Source of the DNA: Cinclus cinclus
Lineage: Eukaryota > Chordata > Aves > Passeriformes > Cinclidae
DNA length: 64,000 nucleotides
Reading direction: 5' to 3'
Assembly (NCBI RefSeq): GCF_963662255.1
Contig: NC_085047.1
Location: 11,648,347 to 11,712,346 of the forward strand
In this document: positions 1 to 12,383 of the stretch, piece by piece
Layout: each line of letters starts with the position of its first letter
Position numbering within the stretch: position 1 is the first letter of the stretch
The notes under the pieces: model-generated
The model's input: the letters and a program-made list of their open reading frames with translations, nothing else
Told to the model about the DNA's origin: nothing
The model's database searches: none
Position numbers and translations under genes: made by a program

Positions 1-2350
1 GGCAACAAGGTTTTGCTGACAAGCAATGGGATGATTCATGCAAAATTAACATAAGTAAGAGAGACAGACCCTTGCACTTTGTACATAATATCTGAGGCTG
101 CAAAAGCACGCAATTATTGAGGCAAAAGCAGAAATGTGCAAGCAAAATGTGAAGACAAGCTGCAGAACAGCTCTGAGGGCTGTACAGGAGCTGCAGGTCC
201 TTAGCTCCTCTCCAGTCAGGTTCCCAAAAATGGGCATCCTTTGGTTGGGCTGGCACACTTGGCTGCTTAGGAAGGGTTTGGTAATTTGCTGAGTACCAAA
301 CCAAAAGTGTTCAAATGAGACAATGCTAAGTGATCAGCTTGCTGGAAGGTTTTGTTTTCAAATATGTGTCTCTAGAAGGGTGTGGACTGTGTGGGGAGGT
401 CTGTACAGCTGAAACACCAGCACCAGGTCTGTATCTGCTTCTTGTTTTATGCTTTATGCTTATCAGTAGCTGTTAAAACCTTTCCTGTTGCTGTCAACCT
501 TGTGACATTAAAGCTAGAGAATACTGAAATGCAACTAATTAGGCTGAAGAAAGAATAGTGAGTATTTTTACAGCTGCTGTTGTAAATGACTGCTGCAGAT
601 AGAAGCAATCTCTAAGTTGCAAAAATTGTTAGGGCATATTCTGACCTCTTTCTACTTCCTCTCCTAATGTGAAAATTGCCATTTTTGTATTCACACTTTA
701 CATGGAGCAGTTTGGTTTAAATGCAGTTATGTTTATCTTATAAATATATGTACAAATGTATGTATAAAATGTTCACAATTATGTCAAGTTGTCCTCTAAT
801 AGGAATCTGAGATTACCTGAAAAATTATGAACACTCATACTGAGCGCTCTTCTTGATTTTTAAAATAATAATAATCTGCTAAGAGAAGAGAGAGATTGAA
901 AAAATTACAAAAAATATAAAAATATTTTAGCACTGATTTTTTTCTAAATTCCTATTTTGAAAGCCAGATGAAATTTTATGTAGACTGTTCTGATGGTGAT
1001 ATCTTGTCAGGCGGGTAGCTGTGAGGCAAAATGGATTTGCATACAGGTTAGCACTTATGCTGAAAGGAATTTTGAAAGGTATTTCTATGTAAAATTTGGT
1101 GCCTTATTCCTAAAATGTGATAGATTCTAACATGTCATATATATTCTTATTATTTTCCCAATTAAAAAAGTATTAATTTTAAAAAGTCATGTTGTCTTTG
1201 TTTCTATGACTGAGACTATACTTGAGAAAATAATATTTCTTTGTTTATTATGATGCAGCACAAGTCCCTCAGAGGTGATGTTCTGTTTCTGCTGAAGGAC
1301 AGGTAAAGACAAATGCTGCTCTTATCTCCAAATTTAACAGACCTTTGGTTGGCTCCTTCTGTTCTGTGGGACAGAGACAGCTTGGAAAGATTGAAGAGGC
1401 ATCTTGGGGATGAGCAAGATTAATTAATAAATATTTTCTGTTTCTTCTTCATTCAGAGTTCCTTGCTAGAAGTGAGAGCATGAAAGACTGTTCAGGGCTG
1501 TTTGCATGAGATGCTGAAAATTAAGTAGAGACTGACACGGCAGAAAATATAGAAAAGGTGGGGAGAGAATAATGTGAAAGGGAAACTTGCAAAGTAAGCA
1601 TGTGACTGGAATACATTTCATTCCATGTTCTAGTAATTGCTGGATTGTCTTGGAAAACCATCAGGTCACAGAAATAAGTCAATGGTGAGTTACAATTTAC
1701 TCCAAGCTCCATGAGCAAAAAGAAATAAATAAAAATAAAGGAATAAATATTTTTTTTTTTAAAAAAGGAAGTTCTGCTTTTTTAGGCATTTAGTTTGTTT
1801 TGCTTAAGGAAAGAAGACAATCAGGAACAAAGACACTACAGGTTCTCCAAAGCATAACCTTACTTTGTGTAAGTATGCAGCTATAAAATTGACAATTGGG
1901 AAAGCCACTTGAAGAGGGAGAGAAACTGAAACTGCTTAGGAAATAAATATATCTATAGCAGGTAGAGACTGTGCTTGTGACATCCCAGATGTTAGTTATA
2001 TCCATGAGCAGAAATACAAACGCATTTCATGGATTAATTAAAAGTTTTAGTAAATAGCACTGGTGTTTAAATCTTAATGTGTACCAGCTAGATCCACTTT
2101 CCAAATAGTCTTAAGAGAATACAGACCATCTTGCACATTCCCTTCTGACACGAGTGGATTTCAGGAGACTTCAGCAGAGGACACGTGTCTCTCTGAAAGT
2201 ACTTTTGTGCTTTTTGCTGTGTGTGATGGCACATGCTCTCAGATATTTCTTTTCCTTTAATCAATGTTTCTTTCAGAATAGTGTCTGAATAAGGATAGAA
2301 ATAATGACTTTTCCTTTTTCTTTTTTTTTCTGCTTTTTTTTTCTCTTCAA
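1..2350. other. Unique AT-rich noncoding sequence
   Basis: I see no gene, RNA gene or recognisable mobile element here. Open frames are 60-71 codons and resemble nothing known. The sequence is AT-rich with short A and T runs, for example a T-run followed by an A-run near 1750-1766. From about 2304 the strand becomes pyrimidine-rich and leads into the microsatellite at 2351. Confidence 0.7.
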
Positions 2351-2357
2351 TTTTTTT

Positions 2358-2437
<80 letters not shown>

Positions 2438-2552
2438 TTCTTTTCTTTTCTTTTCTTTTCTTTTCTTTCTTTCCCTTCCTTCCTTCCTTCCTTCCTTCCT
2501 TCCTTCCTTCCTTCCTTCCTTCCTTCCTTCCTTCCTTCCTTCCTCTTCCTTT
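2351..2552. repeat. Compound pyrimidine microsatellite (TTTC)n-(TTTTC)n-(TTCC)n
   Basis: The plus strand is uninterrupted pyrimidine for 202 nt. It holds about 20 copies of TTTC (to about 2435), six copies of TTTTC (about 2436-2465), a short transition, then about 17 copies of TTCC (about 2476-2543). Its translation makes long Lys/Arg/Glu/Gly or Ser/Phe/Leu/Pro open frames on the two strands. These are artefacts of the short repeat and not genes. Polypurine-polypyrimidine mirror repeats of this length can adopt triplex (H-DNA) structure and vary in length between individuals. Confidence 0.97.
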
Positions 2553-4464
2553 ATTATGTGTATTGTTAGCAAGCGGGCAGCACAATAGACCAAATTGTCT
2601 CTTAACATCATGAATTGAGGAAGTCACCACCAGTTTATATAGTTTCTGCTCATTCTGTTGGCTATTCATTTTATTTCTGAACTGCTTTTCAGTTTTTAGT
2701 ACTAACAACATGGGCAAATGATTACAATCATACAGGAAGATCTCAAATTTTTTTCTGTAAGGATTTTTTTTTTCCCCTGTCCCAATTCATACTTTCCCTG
2801 AAGTTAATGAAAGTTACATGCAGAGTATATCCCCAAAGGATTTATTGGAAAATTTGACAAAGCTAAAATAAACAGAGGGTAGTGGCAACATGCTCTGGTG
2901 AAAATAAATGCTCTCTCTGTTAGCTCAGCTGCAGGAAAGCAGTTCTCTTCCAGAGGCTCCTGTCAGATGCCTGTAGGACTTTGGTTCATTTACCATTTAA
3001 CCTTTCCACTGTGCTTGGCAGAAAATCCACACAACTGCCAAAATGTGATCAGACATTGAGAAAGTCCAGTTCCCCTCCAGTCTCTTGCCTTCGCTTGAGG
3101 AGTCTGAATGAGAGCAACCCCAATGTGGATTTAAGGCATGTGCAGAGAACAGAAGTGTGAGTAGGGACTGTGGTTACGTGTAGAACACACATTTATCTTA
3201 TTTTTTTCTGATAATTTATAGTGACTATGCTTTCCTCCAGAGACCAGCAATTGTAAACAGTAGTTTATAAGATCTTGGGGAGGGGAACAGAGATTGAACC
3301 TTCCTGGTTTTCCTTCAGATGCACTTGGGTTCCTCAGTGTTCCTAAGGAGAAGCTGAATGATGTAGTGGAACTGGGTATTTGCTCTGAGTGTGCTGTGAC
3401 TTTCTGTACAGACGGCATGTACATGTTACCTCACAAAGGTTGCCTCTTTATCCCAGTCCAGTCATTCCAGACTGAAAGTTTGGGATTATTTTATTTTATG
3501 CATTTCTGTCATATATAAAAAAGGAGGGTGTTGGGGGCTAAAACAGTGAAAAGGGAAGAAAGAAAAATAAAATAGTAAAGAAAATTATTTTTATGTAATT
3601 TTCAAAGATATTCTTATCTTTCTCTATTTCCTTTCTACCTGCTACACTAATGTATAATGAATATGTTATTTAGGTGTAATATATTTTCTGTACCTACTCA
3701 AATATACTGAGTAAGTCAGAGTTGAAGTTGATATAGTCAGGCAGGGGGGTTTTTTTTAGTTTTTTGTTTGTTTGTTTTGGTGTTTTCTTTTGTTTGGTTG
3801 TTTGGTTTGGATCATTGTTTCTTTGTTTTCAATCTGAGATAAACAACAACACTGTCCTTGGAATCTTCTTGGCAAATTTTTAGCATTTACAGAAAAAATG
3901 GATCCTTTTCTGCAGTGTAGCTGGGGCTTTGCTGTAGCACTGCTGCCACAGTACTGCATGCTGATATCTAGCTCAGTAGATAGCAGGAGAAAAGCCAGTG
4001 TGTTCATGGAAACAGTGCTTCCTCAGACAAGTGATAATCAGCCTAATGTCGGTGTCAGGCTGCAATCAGACCCTGACAAGGTTTGCAAATATCTTGAAAG
4101 GAACTGCTCATCTTCAAATGCTGTAGCTCAAAGCCCAAGTGGAACAAGCCCCAGGCTTGCTGCAGAATTTTGTTGATGAGCACAGCATGTAAAAACAGAG
4201 GCCACCGCTATCGTCGCTGGCAGGAACTGCCAGACACACTGCACTGGTTGGCTACTTAAAATCTTGCTGTATAACCACAGAAACTAAAAATGGAACTTAA
4301 AAACCCATTACACGTCTCCAGAGCCATGGACTGCCTTTAAAAGGTTCAAGGCTGTTTTTAATCAGCACCAAAGACTTTTTTAAGATGTGTCTGTTCTCAG
4401 GAACTTTTGTCTGGAATTTACCATTCATGAGAACAGAATGAGTCCTGGGGAGGGATAGGGCATA
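2553..4464. other. Unique noncoding sequence
   Basis: No gene or family-level repeat is recognised. A T/G-rich low-complexity stretch lies at about 3746-3812, made of T runs separated by single or paired G. Similar tails recur elsewhere in the window on either strand. Open frames of 74-97 codons overlap on both strands and look like chance. Confidence 0.65.
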
Positions 4465-4680
4465 GGATGGTGGTTCAAGCAGAGGGATAGTCCATGAACC
4501 CTCCCAGCTCCACCGCAGAGCTCTGCAACTGGGAAAGTCGTTTGCTCTCTTTGTGCACTTATTTTTCCAACTGTGAAATGGAGACAATATCTCGTCTACA
4601 ACTGTAACACAAGGGATTGTTCATTAATGGGTTCCCAGTTCATTGTAAGCTCTCTGAGATGAATAACAAGTACCCTGCAG
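4465..4680 (+). mobile_element. MIR-type SINE, nearly full length
   Basis: The order of motifs matches a MIR (CORE-SINE) read on the plus strand. It starts with a tRNA-like head with an A-box-like stretch at about 4468-4484. The CORE follows at about 4520-4590, with the order AAGTCGTTTGCTCTC, then TTTTTCCAACTGTGAAATGG, then an ACAATA-like stretch corresponding to the family's GGATAATAATA. A 3' part at about 4640-4665 includes TTGTAAGCTCTCTGAGATG, matching the LINE-derived tail of the family. MIRs are ancient amniote SINEs copied by LINE machinery and long inactive. Divergence is high, as expected for age. An open frame runs on the opposite strand through this element and is not a gene. Confidence 0.78.
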
Positions 4681-6039
4681 GAAAAAAAAATAAAAGGCAG
4701 AATGATAAAATATAGTTTGTTATGCACTGGACTGTCTCTGGTTACTGTGGTTTTGAGGCAAAGCAATTTTCTTTTTTCTGCTGTAGCATCTCCTATCTGT
4801 GAGGATTAAGGGTTTGTGGAAGGCTAAAGCAGGATTCTCCATATGCTGGCAGCTCTGCCAACATTGTGCCTTGGTGAAGCCAGCCTGCAGTGGAAGGGCT
4901 GTGTCATGTGCACCACACCTGATTTCTTTGGGTCTAAAATTACTTTCATGATGTGCCATACTGGAATTAAAACATGATGTAGTCAGAAAGGACCTAAGCT
5001 GGTATTGTCTGTATCTAGGGCTACAGAATGTCTCCAAAAGCCTGTGTTAGATCTACATTTACTTCCCTGGTGTGGACGGAGGCAGTGGCAGCCTGGCTGG
5101 CATGTAGGGCAGGGAAGCCTTTGTCTTCATCTTTGAAACCAAACAGTATTGCAGTTTGAGATGACAGACTGTAATGCAACTATTTGATAATTTTAGGCAA
5201 TCAGTTTATTCAAGTCAAATATAAAAAAAAAACAAAGAAAGAGCCCAGCAACTAAAATTTTACATGAGGTTTGATGTTCTCCTTTTTTTTTTTTTTTTAA
5301 GACAGTTTTTCATTTACTCTATACTTCCCTTGCAATGTTAAATATTGCAGTTATGGAAGTTATGGATTAAGAATATTTCTTTCTCAGAAAAACATAAATC
5401 CCCTAAGAATCACATAGAGAGAAGCCTCTAAACCAATGAGGTTTTTGGTCTGCAAGATAATTCGTAGATTTTTCTCTTATAATGAGCCCTGTGGGGCTGC
5501 AGCTGTTGGGTATTTCCATTTGGGCACATTCACCGGTGGAATGTGCAGCTTGCCAGGTTCCTGGAGCTTGCCAGGTTCCCAGCTGAATTCCCTAGATCCT
5601 TCCTCTTGTAGAGCAATATGATGAGAGAGTGAGTGAATTTACTGCCTCACTTACAGCTGTGTTCTCACACTCCATCAGTCCTCAGAGTCTGAAAGAACCA
5701 GAGATTCCACAAAGCCTTCCAAGCCACACAGATAAGGGAAGAGCAAGAACAGCAGGGATGTCCAAAGCCCCGTGGTCATTCACAGAGATTGCAATAGGTG
5801 CAGAATCCATCCTCCTGTTCTGCTTTGCAAGTTACAAAAGCCCAGTATTAAAAATGTTGCCTGGTACTTTCTATTAGTTGCAGAGAAGATAGCACTCAGT
5901 GTCAGGTGCCCTTGGAAAGGGGTTAACAGACCATATCCCAGGACTTTGCTGCCAGATCCTGGGAAGTCTGGATTTCCATCCCCTTGAACTACACACTAAT
6001 TTTTAAATAATTGTGAGGATTTTGGTATTGTTATGAAAA

Positions 6040-6128
6040 TTTTACCTATGGGAATAGAAAGTAAAAACTGACATATGGATTCTGGTTCAAATTAATTTGA
6101 AGTTTGCTCCTGGAGACCTCTCTCTGAA
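6040..6128 (+). repeat. Direct repeat, copy 1
   Basis: This segment aligns to 7575-7663 in the same orientation. By eye about 85% of the roughly 88 positions match with no large gaps. The best-conserved stretch is AGTTTGCTCCTGGAGACCTC, which is identical in both copies. The family is not recognised. It could be two copies of an interspersed element or a local duplication followed by divergence. Confidence 0.8.
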
Positions 6129-7574
6129 ATAATTGCATGACATAATATTCCACTTTACAATTTCTCAGCTTTTGTTTATGTCCATGGATTATGGTGAGAC
6201 TGCAACTCCAGGTTTTTACAGTGAAACAGATCAAGTTTGATTGTAAATAAGGAATGACATAAAGATCTGGAATAAAATTCATTTAAAGGAAAGAAGTAGT
6301 ACCCTAGAAGAATTAAAAGGCATGGTTAAGATAAAATAAATTCAAACAAGCTTTTCCAATGTTTTTCTGTGATTTACAGTGTATTTAACTTTTATATATT
6401 TATGCTGAAGAATACAAGCATTACTCATATTGGTCATGACAAAATTAATCCTTTTTCACTAATTTATCCCTGTTAGGACAGTACCATAACAGGAGACATC
6501 AGCTTTTGTTCATGCTATGAATCATGTCTGGCTCAGGAAAGCAGGTTAAATACCTTTGTTTTGCCTATGTTATCTTCCTGAAGTCTGAAGGACTACTGAG
6601 TTATAAATATGCGGGGAAAATCTGTTCCAGTACATATATAACTTCTCTACATTATGTGTCTAATAGAAAATGATTGGGAACTGACATACACTGACCTCCA
6701 GCAGATAATTATCTGATAAAATTGATACTTCACTTCAGAATGCCTAAAAAATGAAACTGTCAGATTGATGTTTATTCCTAAAAGCATTCTGGAGAACTTC
6801 CCTTTGATCTTAGATCAGTCCATTGTCAAATTCCTTAAAGGCCACATCATTTATAAATGATACGAAATGCAGATGTATAATTCATGTGGAGCATAAAATA
6901 AGGTTTAAAACATTTGTATTTAAAAAGTATGGTGATCCTATATTAAATCATATTTATGGCCTAATTTTAAAGTATGGAGTCCTTCTGACTGAATTTTAGT
7001 GCTTCTTACTTTTTATTTTTTAGAATTTACTAAAAAAAGAGGCAACTGTGACAATGATGTTGTCAGACAAGTGGTCTCTTTCTAAAGTCCTTGTGTTGAT
7101 CTGTCATATTAGTTTCCATTAGCTCCCCCTACACTTTCTGCAGATTGCTTTCAGCCATATTTTTACTAAATGTTTTTGGAAATGCAAACTGCAGATTTCA
7201 CCATGATTATTTTGACATCACAAGCTCAAGGTCAATGGAATTTTGTAGTAGATAAAAAGAAAAATAACAATGTTTTAAGTTAAACCATCTTGTGGGTATA
7301 GGCAAATTGCAGAAATCCTAGAAACCATTGTCGTTAAAAATATATATTTTAAAAAACTACTCTGGATGAATTTTGCTAATTTTTTCTTCCTTCTGATTAA
7401 GGTCTAAAAAACTCCTAAAACTTATATTTTTTTTCCTACTGCATAAACCAAACTTTGCTGTTATCATCACTTCTCAAACATCTTTTAATAATCTCATAGA
7501 TATATAATAATGTTATTTGGTATGATTATAATATTCTTATTTTTAAAGACTTTGCCTTGATCTCATTATTACAC

Positions 7575-7663
7575 TTTTACCAATAGAAATAGAAAGCAAA
7601 ATTTGACATGTAGAGTCTGGTTCAAATGAACTTAAAGTTTGCTCCTGGAGACCTCTCTCTAGA
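7575..7663 (+). repeat. Direct repeat, copy 2
   Basis: Partner of 6040-6128. Both copies begin TTTTACC and end with GACCTCTCTCT. Similarity drops quickly outside these limits on both sides, so the repeated unit is short. No coding potential is seen in it. Confidence 0.8.
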
Positions 7664-10600
7664 AAAACATAAAGATTTGACACTGTCTAAGCTCATAAAT
7701 GACCTTAATTGTTTAAAGGCTGTGTCTTTACACCCTTGAAGATCTGCAAGCATGTACTAATATGATAGTGAGCAGTGTTTTGGCAGTATTCTCTCTGAGA
7801 TTTGATTTCTTTAAAGTGCTAGCTAGAGTTACACTAGCTTTCTGTTAATAGTGAAGACAAAAAGCAACAGTAATTGCTTTCTTGTAATACATGACGGACT
7901 TCTCTTTCCACTATGCCTCAGTAATGGGAATTTTTCTGGGGTTTGCTTCTATAGTTCATGGGTGCTAGAAGTTAATGGTGTCAGGTAAAAACAAGGCAAA
8001 CTTTTGGGTGCTTCAGAAACATCTTACCTGATAAACTTTTGAAGAAATTACTTAATCCCTCATTAGGCACTTGCTCTCACCACACACATGTGGGCACAGA
8101 GCAGCCTCAACGCTGGAACGGAGCTCTCAGAGCAAGGCAAAAGCCAGGCTGCTGCTACAGCGCCCAAACTGGCAGCACAAATCTTGTAGTGAAGGAGGAA
8201 TTCTGCCCCTAAAAAATATTTATTTTCCTTCTTTTCCCCCTTACTCTGCTGCAAATCTTGCTTTCCCTTGTTCCCACCTTATTGTCATATGTTGCTTTTC
8301 CCAGTGTGCTGCTGTCTCGTTGTCCTCCTCCTCCTTTACTCCTTTGCCACCTGTTGCCTTTTCTCACATATAAGCGCTGGCTATGGAGTGCTGTTTTGTC
8401 ATCAGGATGCTTCACAGAAGTGCTTCACAGGTGACAATATCAATAATAACAACACAATTTAAGGCTGAGTGTTTAATATTTTAACAATCTCGCTCTCTCT
8501 TTTCCTAAGTGACACTATGACATTTCTAATTTGACTGTGCTATCCAGTAATAATACTTAGGTTAGAAAAATATGCAATATGTAGAAGAACCCACAATAGA
8601 CTTGCCATTACCTAGACTTTTAAAGGTGTGGGGTTTCTACCACCCCTCTTTAGAAAACTTTTCTCATCTATTGTCCTTAGTTTAGGACAGGAAGCCAAAA
8701 ACATTCAAAGTTACTTTGTTCAAGTTCGCCCATCAAATTCTTTATGTGCCTCAGTAATTTCCCTCAATATGATTATTTCTTGAATCAGTAACTGAAATAT
8801 AATAGCAAATAAAAAAGAGGTGAGAGCACTGCATGTGTTTATTGAAGTACGATCACATCAGATAACTTGATATTTTCATTAAATTAGGATTTTAAGTAAC
8901 TGATTTAATAGGCAAGGAAAATATTAGATTTAGTCCGTGGGGACTTTTGTAATGTTACTATGCAGAAAATTAGCTTTGTTTAAGAAGATGGAGATAATAA
9001 GCAAAAATTTGAGATCAATAACAAATTTTCAAAAGTTTTGTTCTCGGAGCTGAAGTAATTTACAAATGAGGCTCCCTTAGGATCACTCCTGAGGTTTTTC
9101 TTCCACTATTTCATTAACATTTTTCACTTAGGGACCATGACAGTGACAACTGTTCATGATGTTAAGTGGTGTTGGCAGTATACAGGAGAGCAACAATTTC
9201 ATACTGGAAGTACTGGATAATCCCAAGGAATGGCAAAACATGGGAAGAATGGAATTTTTTATTGCAACATGAAGGTTGTCTTTTTGGGGCTAATATAAAA
9301 AGAATTTCCACTTTCAGGTAGAAGTGAACCATTTGGAAGTGATGAAAAGCATGTGTGCAACTTTGGGTACAATTATATGCTGCCCTTGTAGAACAACTAC
9401 AAAAACAGAAATGGGACTCTAAAGGTTACAAAGTGAGGGGCTTGCTGTTGTGCCTGGAAAAATTTAACTCCATTGTTCAAAGACCTGTGAGATTTAGCTA
9501 ACATGGAAGAGTCCAAAATATTTAGAATTTTAGTTGTGTAATTGACAGAGAGGACACAAGCACCAGCAGACTTTTTATTTTGTTTGTTTTTGGGAAACAG
9601 TGGGGGGAAAAAAGAATTAAAAGAACATGATTTACAAGAAACAAAACTGGTGGTTTTCTGTAATGCTTGTGAAAAGTACCAGGTGAGCCAAGCAGGTTTC
9701 TATGGAATGTCTTTCAGGGCAGACATGAAGTGGCACACACTGCTTTGGTGTTGCTTACCACAGAGGCTTCACTCTGTGGTACTCTGTCACCATGCCCTGA
9801 CCATTCCTGCTCTTAGAGAACAGGAGTGCTGTGCTTCAGTCTGCTGAGCCCAGGTCTTGCCACAGGGCTTTATGAACCTCTTTCTAAATTGTTACCTCAT
9901 GCCTACAGAACTAAGTTATCTTTTTATAAGGGGTTTAATTACAGAGATGTGATAATGCTATTTTTCCATGTAAAACAAGTAAGTACAGACTTACATTTCG
10001 ATGCTTCTACAAAGGTGTTCTTTGTTTCTGCCTTTATACAGGTGACTACACAGACTGTAGGAATGTAAAAATAATTTAATTTTCAAGGCCATTCTTCTCC
10101 TTCTGTTCTCTATTGCAAGAATTGTGATCTGTGCTGTTTTTTGTAGTAATTTTCTACTAGGAAAAACAAACAGGTGACCCAGGAGATGGTTTTGTTCTAG
10201 AGCCCAATTCAACACTACAAATTCATTTATTTTTAGGCTTCCAATCACTGTGATCATACAATTTTCATGTGGTTTGAACAAAAATACTGCTCTCCACAGC
10301 CACAAATTTCTCATAAACATCTCTGTGCAATCTAGTGTGTTTTAGGAAAAAAGGTGCACATAGAGAGAGTAAATACAGGAGTTTTCCCAGTTCAAATGAA
10401 GTTAACTTTTCTTGAATGATAATTTTTACACTGTGGGAGATGTTGCATCATTAGGTGTTTCATCCCTTACTGGTGAAGTTGAGTAAAACACAAAGCATGA
10501 GGGGAAAATGAGCAGCTGGTGTTTGAGCACCTCTTGCAGACATCTTTGTGAAACAATTTTGGAGTCAGTTCACAAGGGGATCACTGACTGTTCTACTCTT

Positions 10601-12294
10601 TTGAATGTGCATGGGTGATATAAAGGGGAAAATTGAAGAAAAACAGTTTATTGTCTTCTCCCCTGCCCCAGATTCTTTCAAATGGTAAGAGAGGAATCAT
10701 CAGTTTCTCTGGAACTAGCCTTATTTCAATATTAAATCAGACAGAAATTTTAGCTGTTTACCCTGGAGTGGGCAGGGAGGCCTTCTGATTCTGCCAAGAA
10801 TAAATCATAGATGATGATAATAAGATTAATATTAAACCATGCATTCTAAAGACCAGCACATTTGGGTTTGCATCACCACCAAGAGATGACATGTCAAGCT
10901 GGCTTTTATGGAATGTTCATCCAAAGGAAACTGTATCAGGAAATAGTCCATGGGTGTGGGAGAGACCACACTGGATGAAGTAAAGTAAATAAAGCTATAT
11001 TGCTGAAGTATTCATGACTTGAATAAGCACGTGTTTGGAAGAGACAAACAGATGGGCAAAGGAACAATTGTTTTCAATGCAGGTTTGAATCTGCTTACAG
11101 TTTACACTTCTTGGATTAGCTTTAAATGAGCAAAGACTCTATCTTTATCATCATAATTATTATCCTTTGTCATCATTCTGGACTTCCTCCTCTGTATCTA
11201 ACAAGACATAAGTACAGCTCAAGAAGGAAAAGGACCTTTTCCCTATCTATATGGAGAGGAAAACCTGCCAAATTCTCCTAAGTATAGCTTAAAAAAAAAG
11301 GAATTTTGACGGAGAGGGAATGGGTAAGAACATTAACGCAAAAGTAGCCTTCCTTGCAGCAACCCTTGTAATAATCAAAAAAGAAAATATACAGATAAAA
11401 TGCTTTGATAATGCAGGACCTCGGCTAACACCAAAGTGACATTATCATCATCATCATCAAGGGGAGTTCATCCTGCAGTTGCTGCTCAGTACAAAGGTTA
11501 GGAAAGATAAACATGTCGTATGTTTTCAAATCAATTACTTAAATTAAATTCCTTTGTATCTCTTCACTTTTGTTCTTACCTCTTTTTATCAACCTTTCTT
11601 CCATGTATGTTTTAGCAGAGGCATGTGTACCTTTTTTTTCCCCAGTAACATTTGATTTCAGTGGAGAAATTATCCCCTGGATGAATTCAGCATTCATAGG
11701 CTTAATATTCCTATAACTGATAATAGATTAATTGGAACCAAAGTGCTTTCTTCCCCATTATCTCAAAAACATGTGTAACAGCACATTTTTAAGTTATTTT
11801 AAATATTACTTCCATAAGGTCTTAGTTATCCTAACTTTATCTGTACCCAGAAAAAGCCATTCTGGGAACCTCTGGATAAACCAGCAGTGATGCTTCCATG
11901 CTTGTCTCTCTCCTTTGCCTTCTCCTCCTTCTTCTACTCATTCTGGGATCCAGAAGCCAGTCAAGGAGGAAGAAGAAGACCAGGATAAGAGAGGCTTTGA
12001 GGAAAAGCTGGCTTGTATCAGGATATACTAGTTCTGCTCCTTAATTGATGAAAGGGGAGCTGAATTCATTAGGACATTTAACCTCTACCATATGTGGAAT
12101 AAAAATTCTTTTCCCCATTCTTTGTATGTCTGAGCTCTTAAAACTATAATCTTCTACGTCATGTACACATGCAGTGTGTACTGTTATAAGGATAGACTCT
12201 TTTTTTTTTCACCCTGTTAGGTTGGGTTTATATTTTCTCTGCTCAAACATTCCTTTGAAGATTCTGCAACCAATATGAAATTGCTATTAAGTGA

Positions 12295-12298
<4 letters not shown>

Positions 12299-12379
<81 letters not shown>
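12299..12379. repeat. (AT)n dinucleotide repeat with two TT interruptions
   Basis: About 80 nt of alternating A and T, broken by TT at about 12326-12327 and 12349-12350, which splits the array into three blocks. Long alternating AT is self-complementary and can extrude cruciforms. It is also a frequent site of polymerase slippage and assembly error. Confidence 0.97.

Positions 12380-12383
<4 letters not shown>

Larger units (their letters stand above)
4681..12298. other. Unique AT-rich noncoding sequence with one internal direct repeat
   Basis: No exon, RNA gene or recognisable transposon was found in 7.6 kb. Visible items are: a T17-type run near 5282-5299; two side-by-side copies of an 18-bp unit beginning GCTTGCCAGGTTC at about 5547-5582; the 88-bp direct repeat pair at 6040-6128 and 7575-7663 (listed separately); and a short CAT/ATC triplet run near 11442-11459. 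Open frames of 61-109 codons have no recognisable content. Confidence 0.6.

Noticed and set aside
2088..2717. 209-codon minus-strand frame (and a plus-strand counterpart) rich in Lys, Glu, Arg and Gly
   Set aside because: It is the translation of the pyrimidine microsatellite at 2351-2552. Tetranucleotide and pentanucleotide repeats lack stop codons in some frames. The ends show no recognisable protein.
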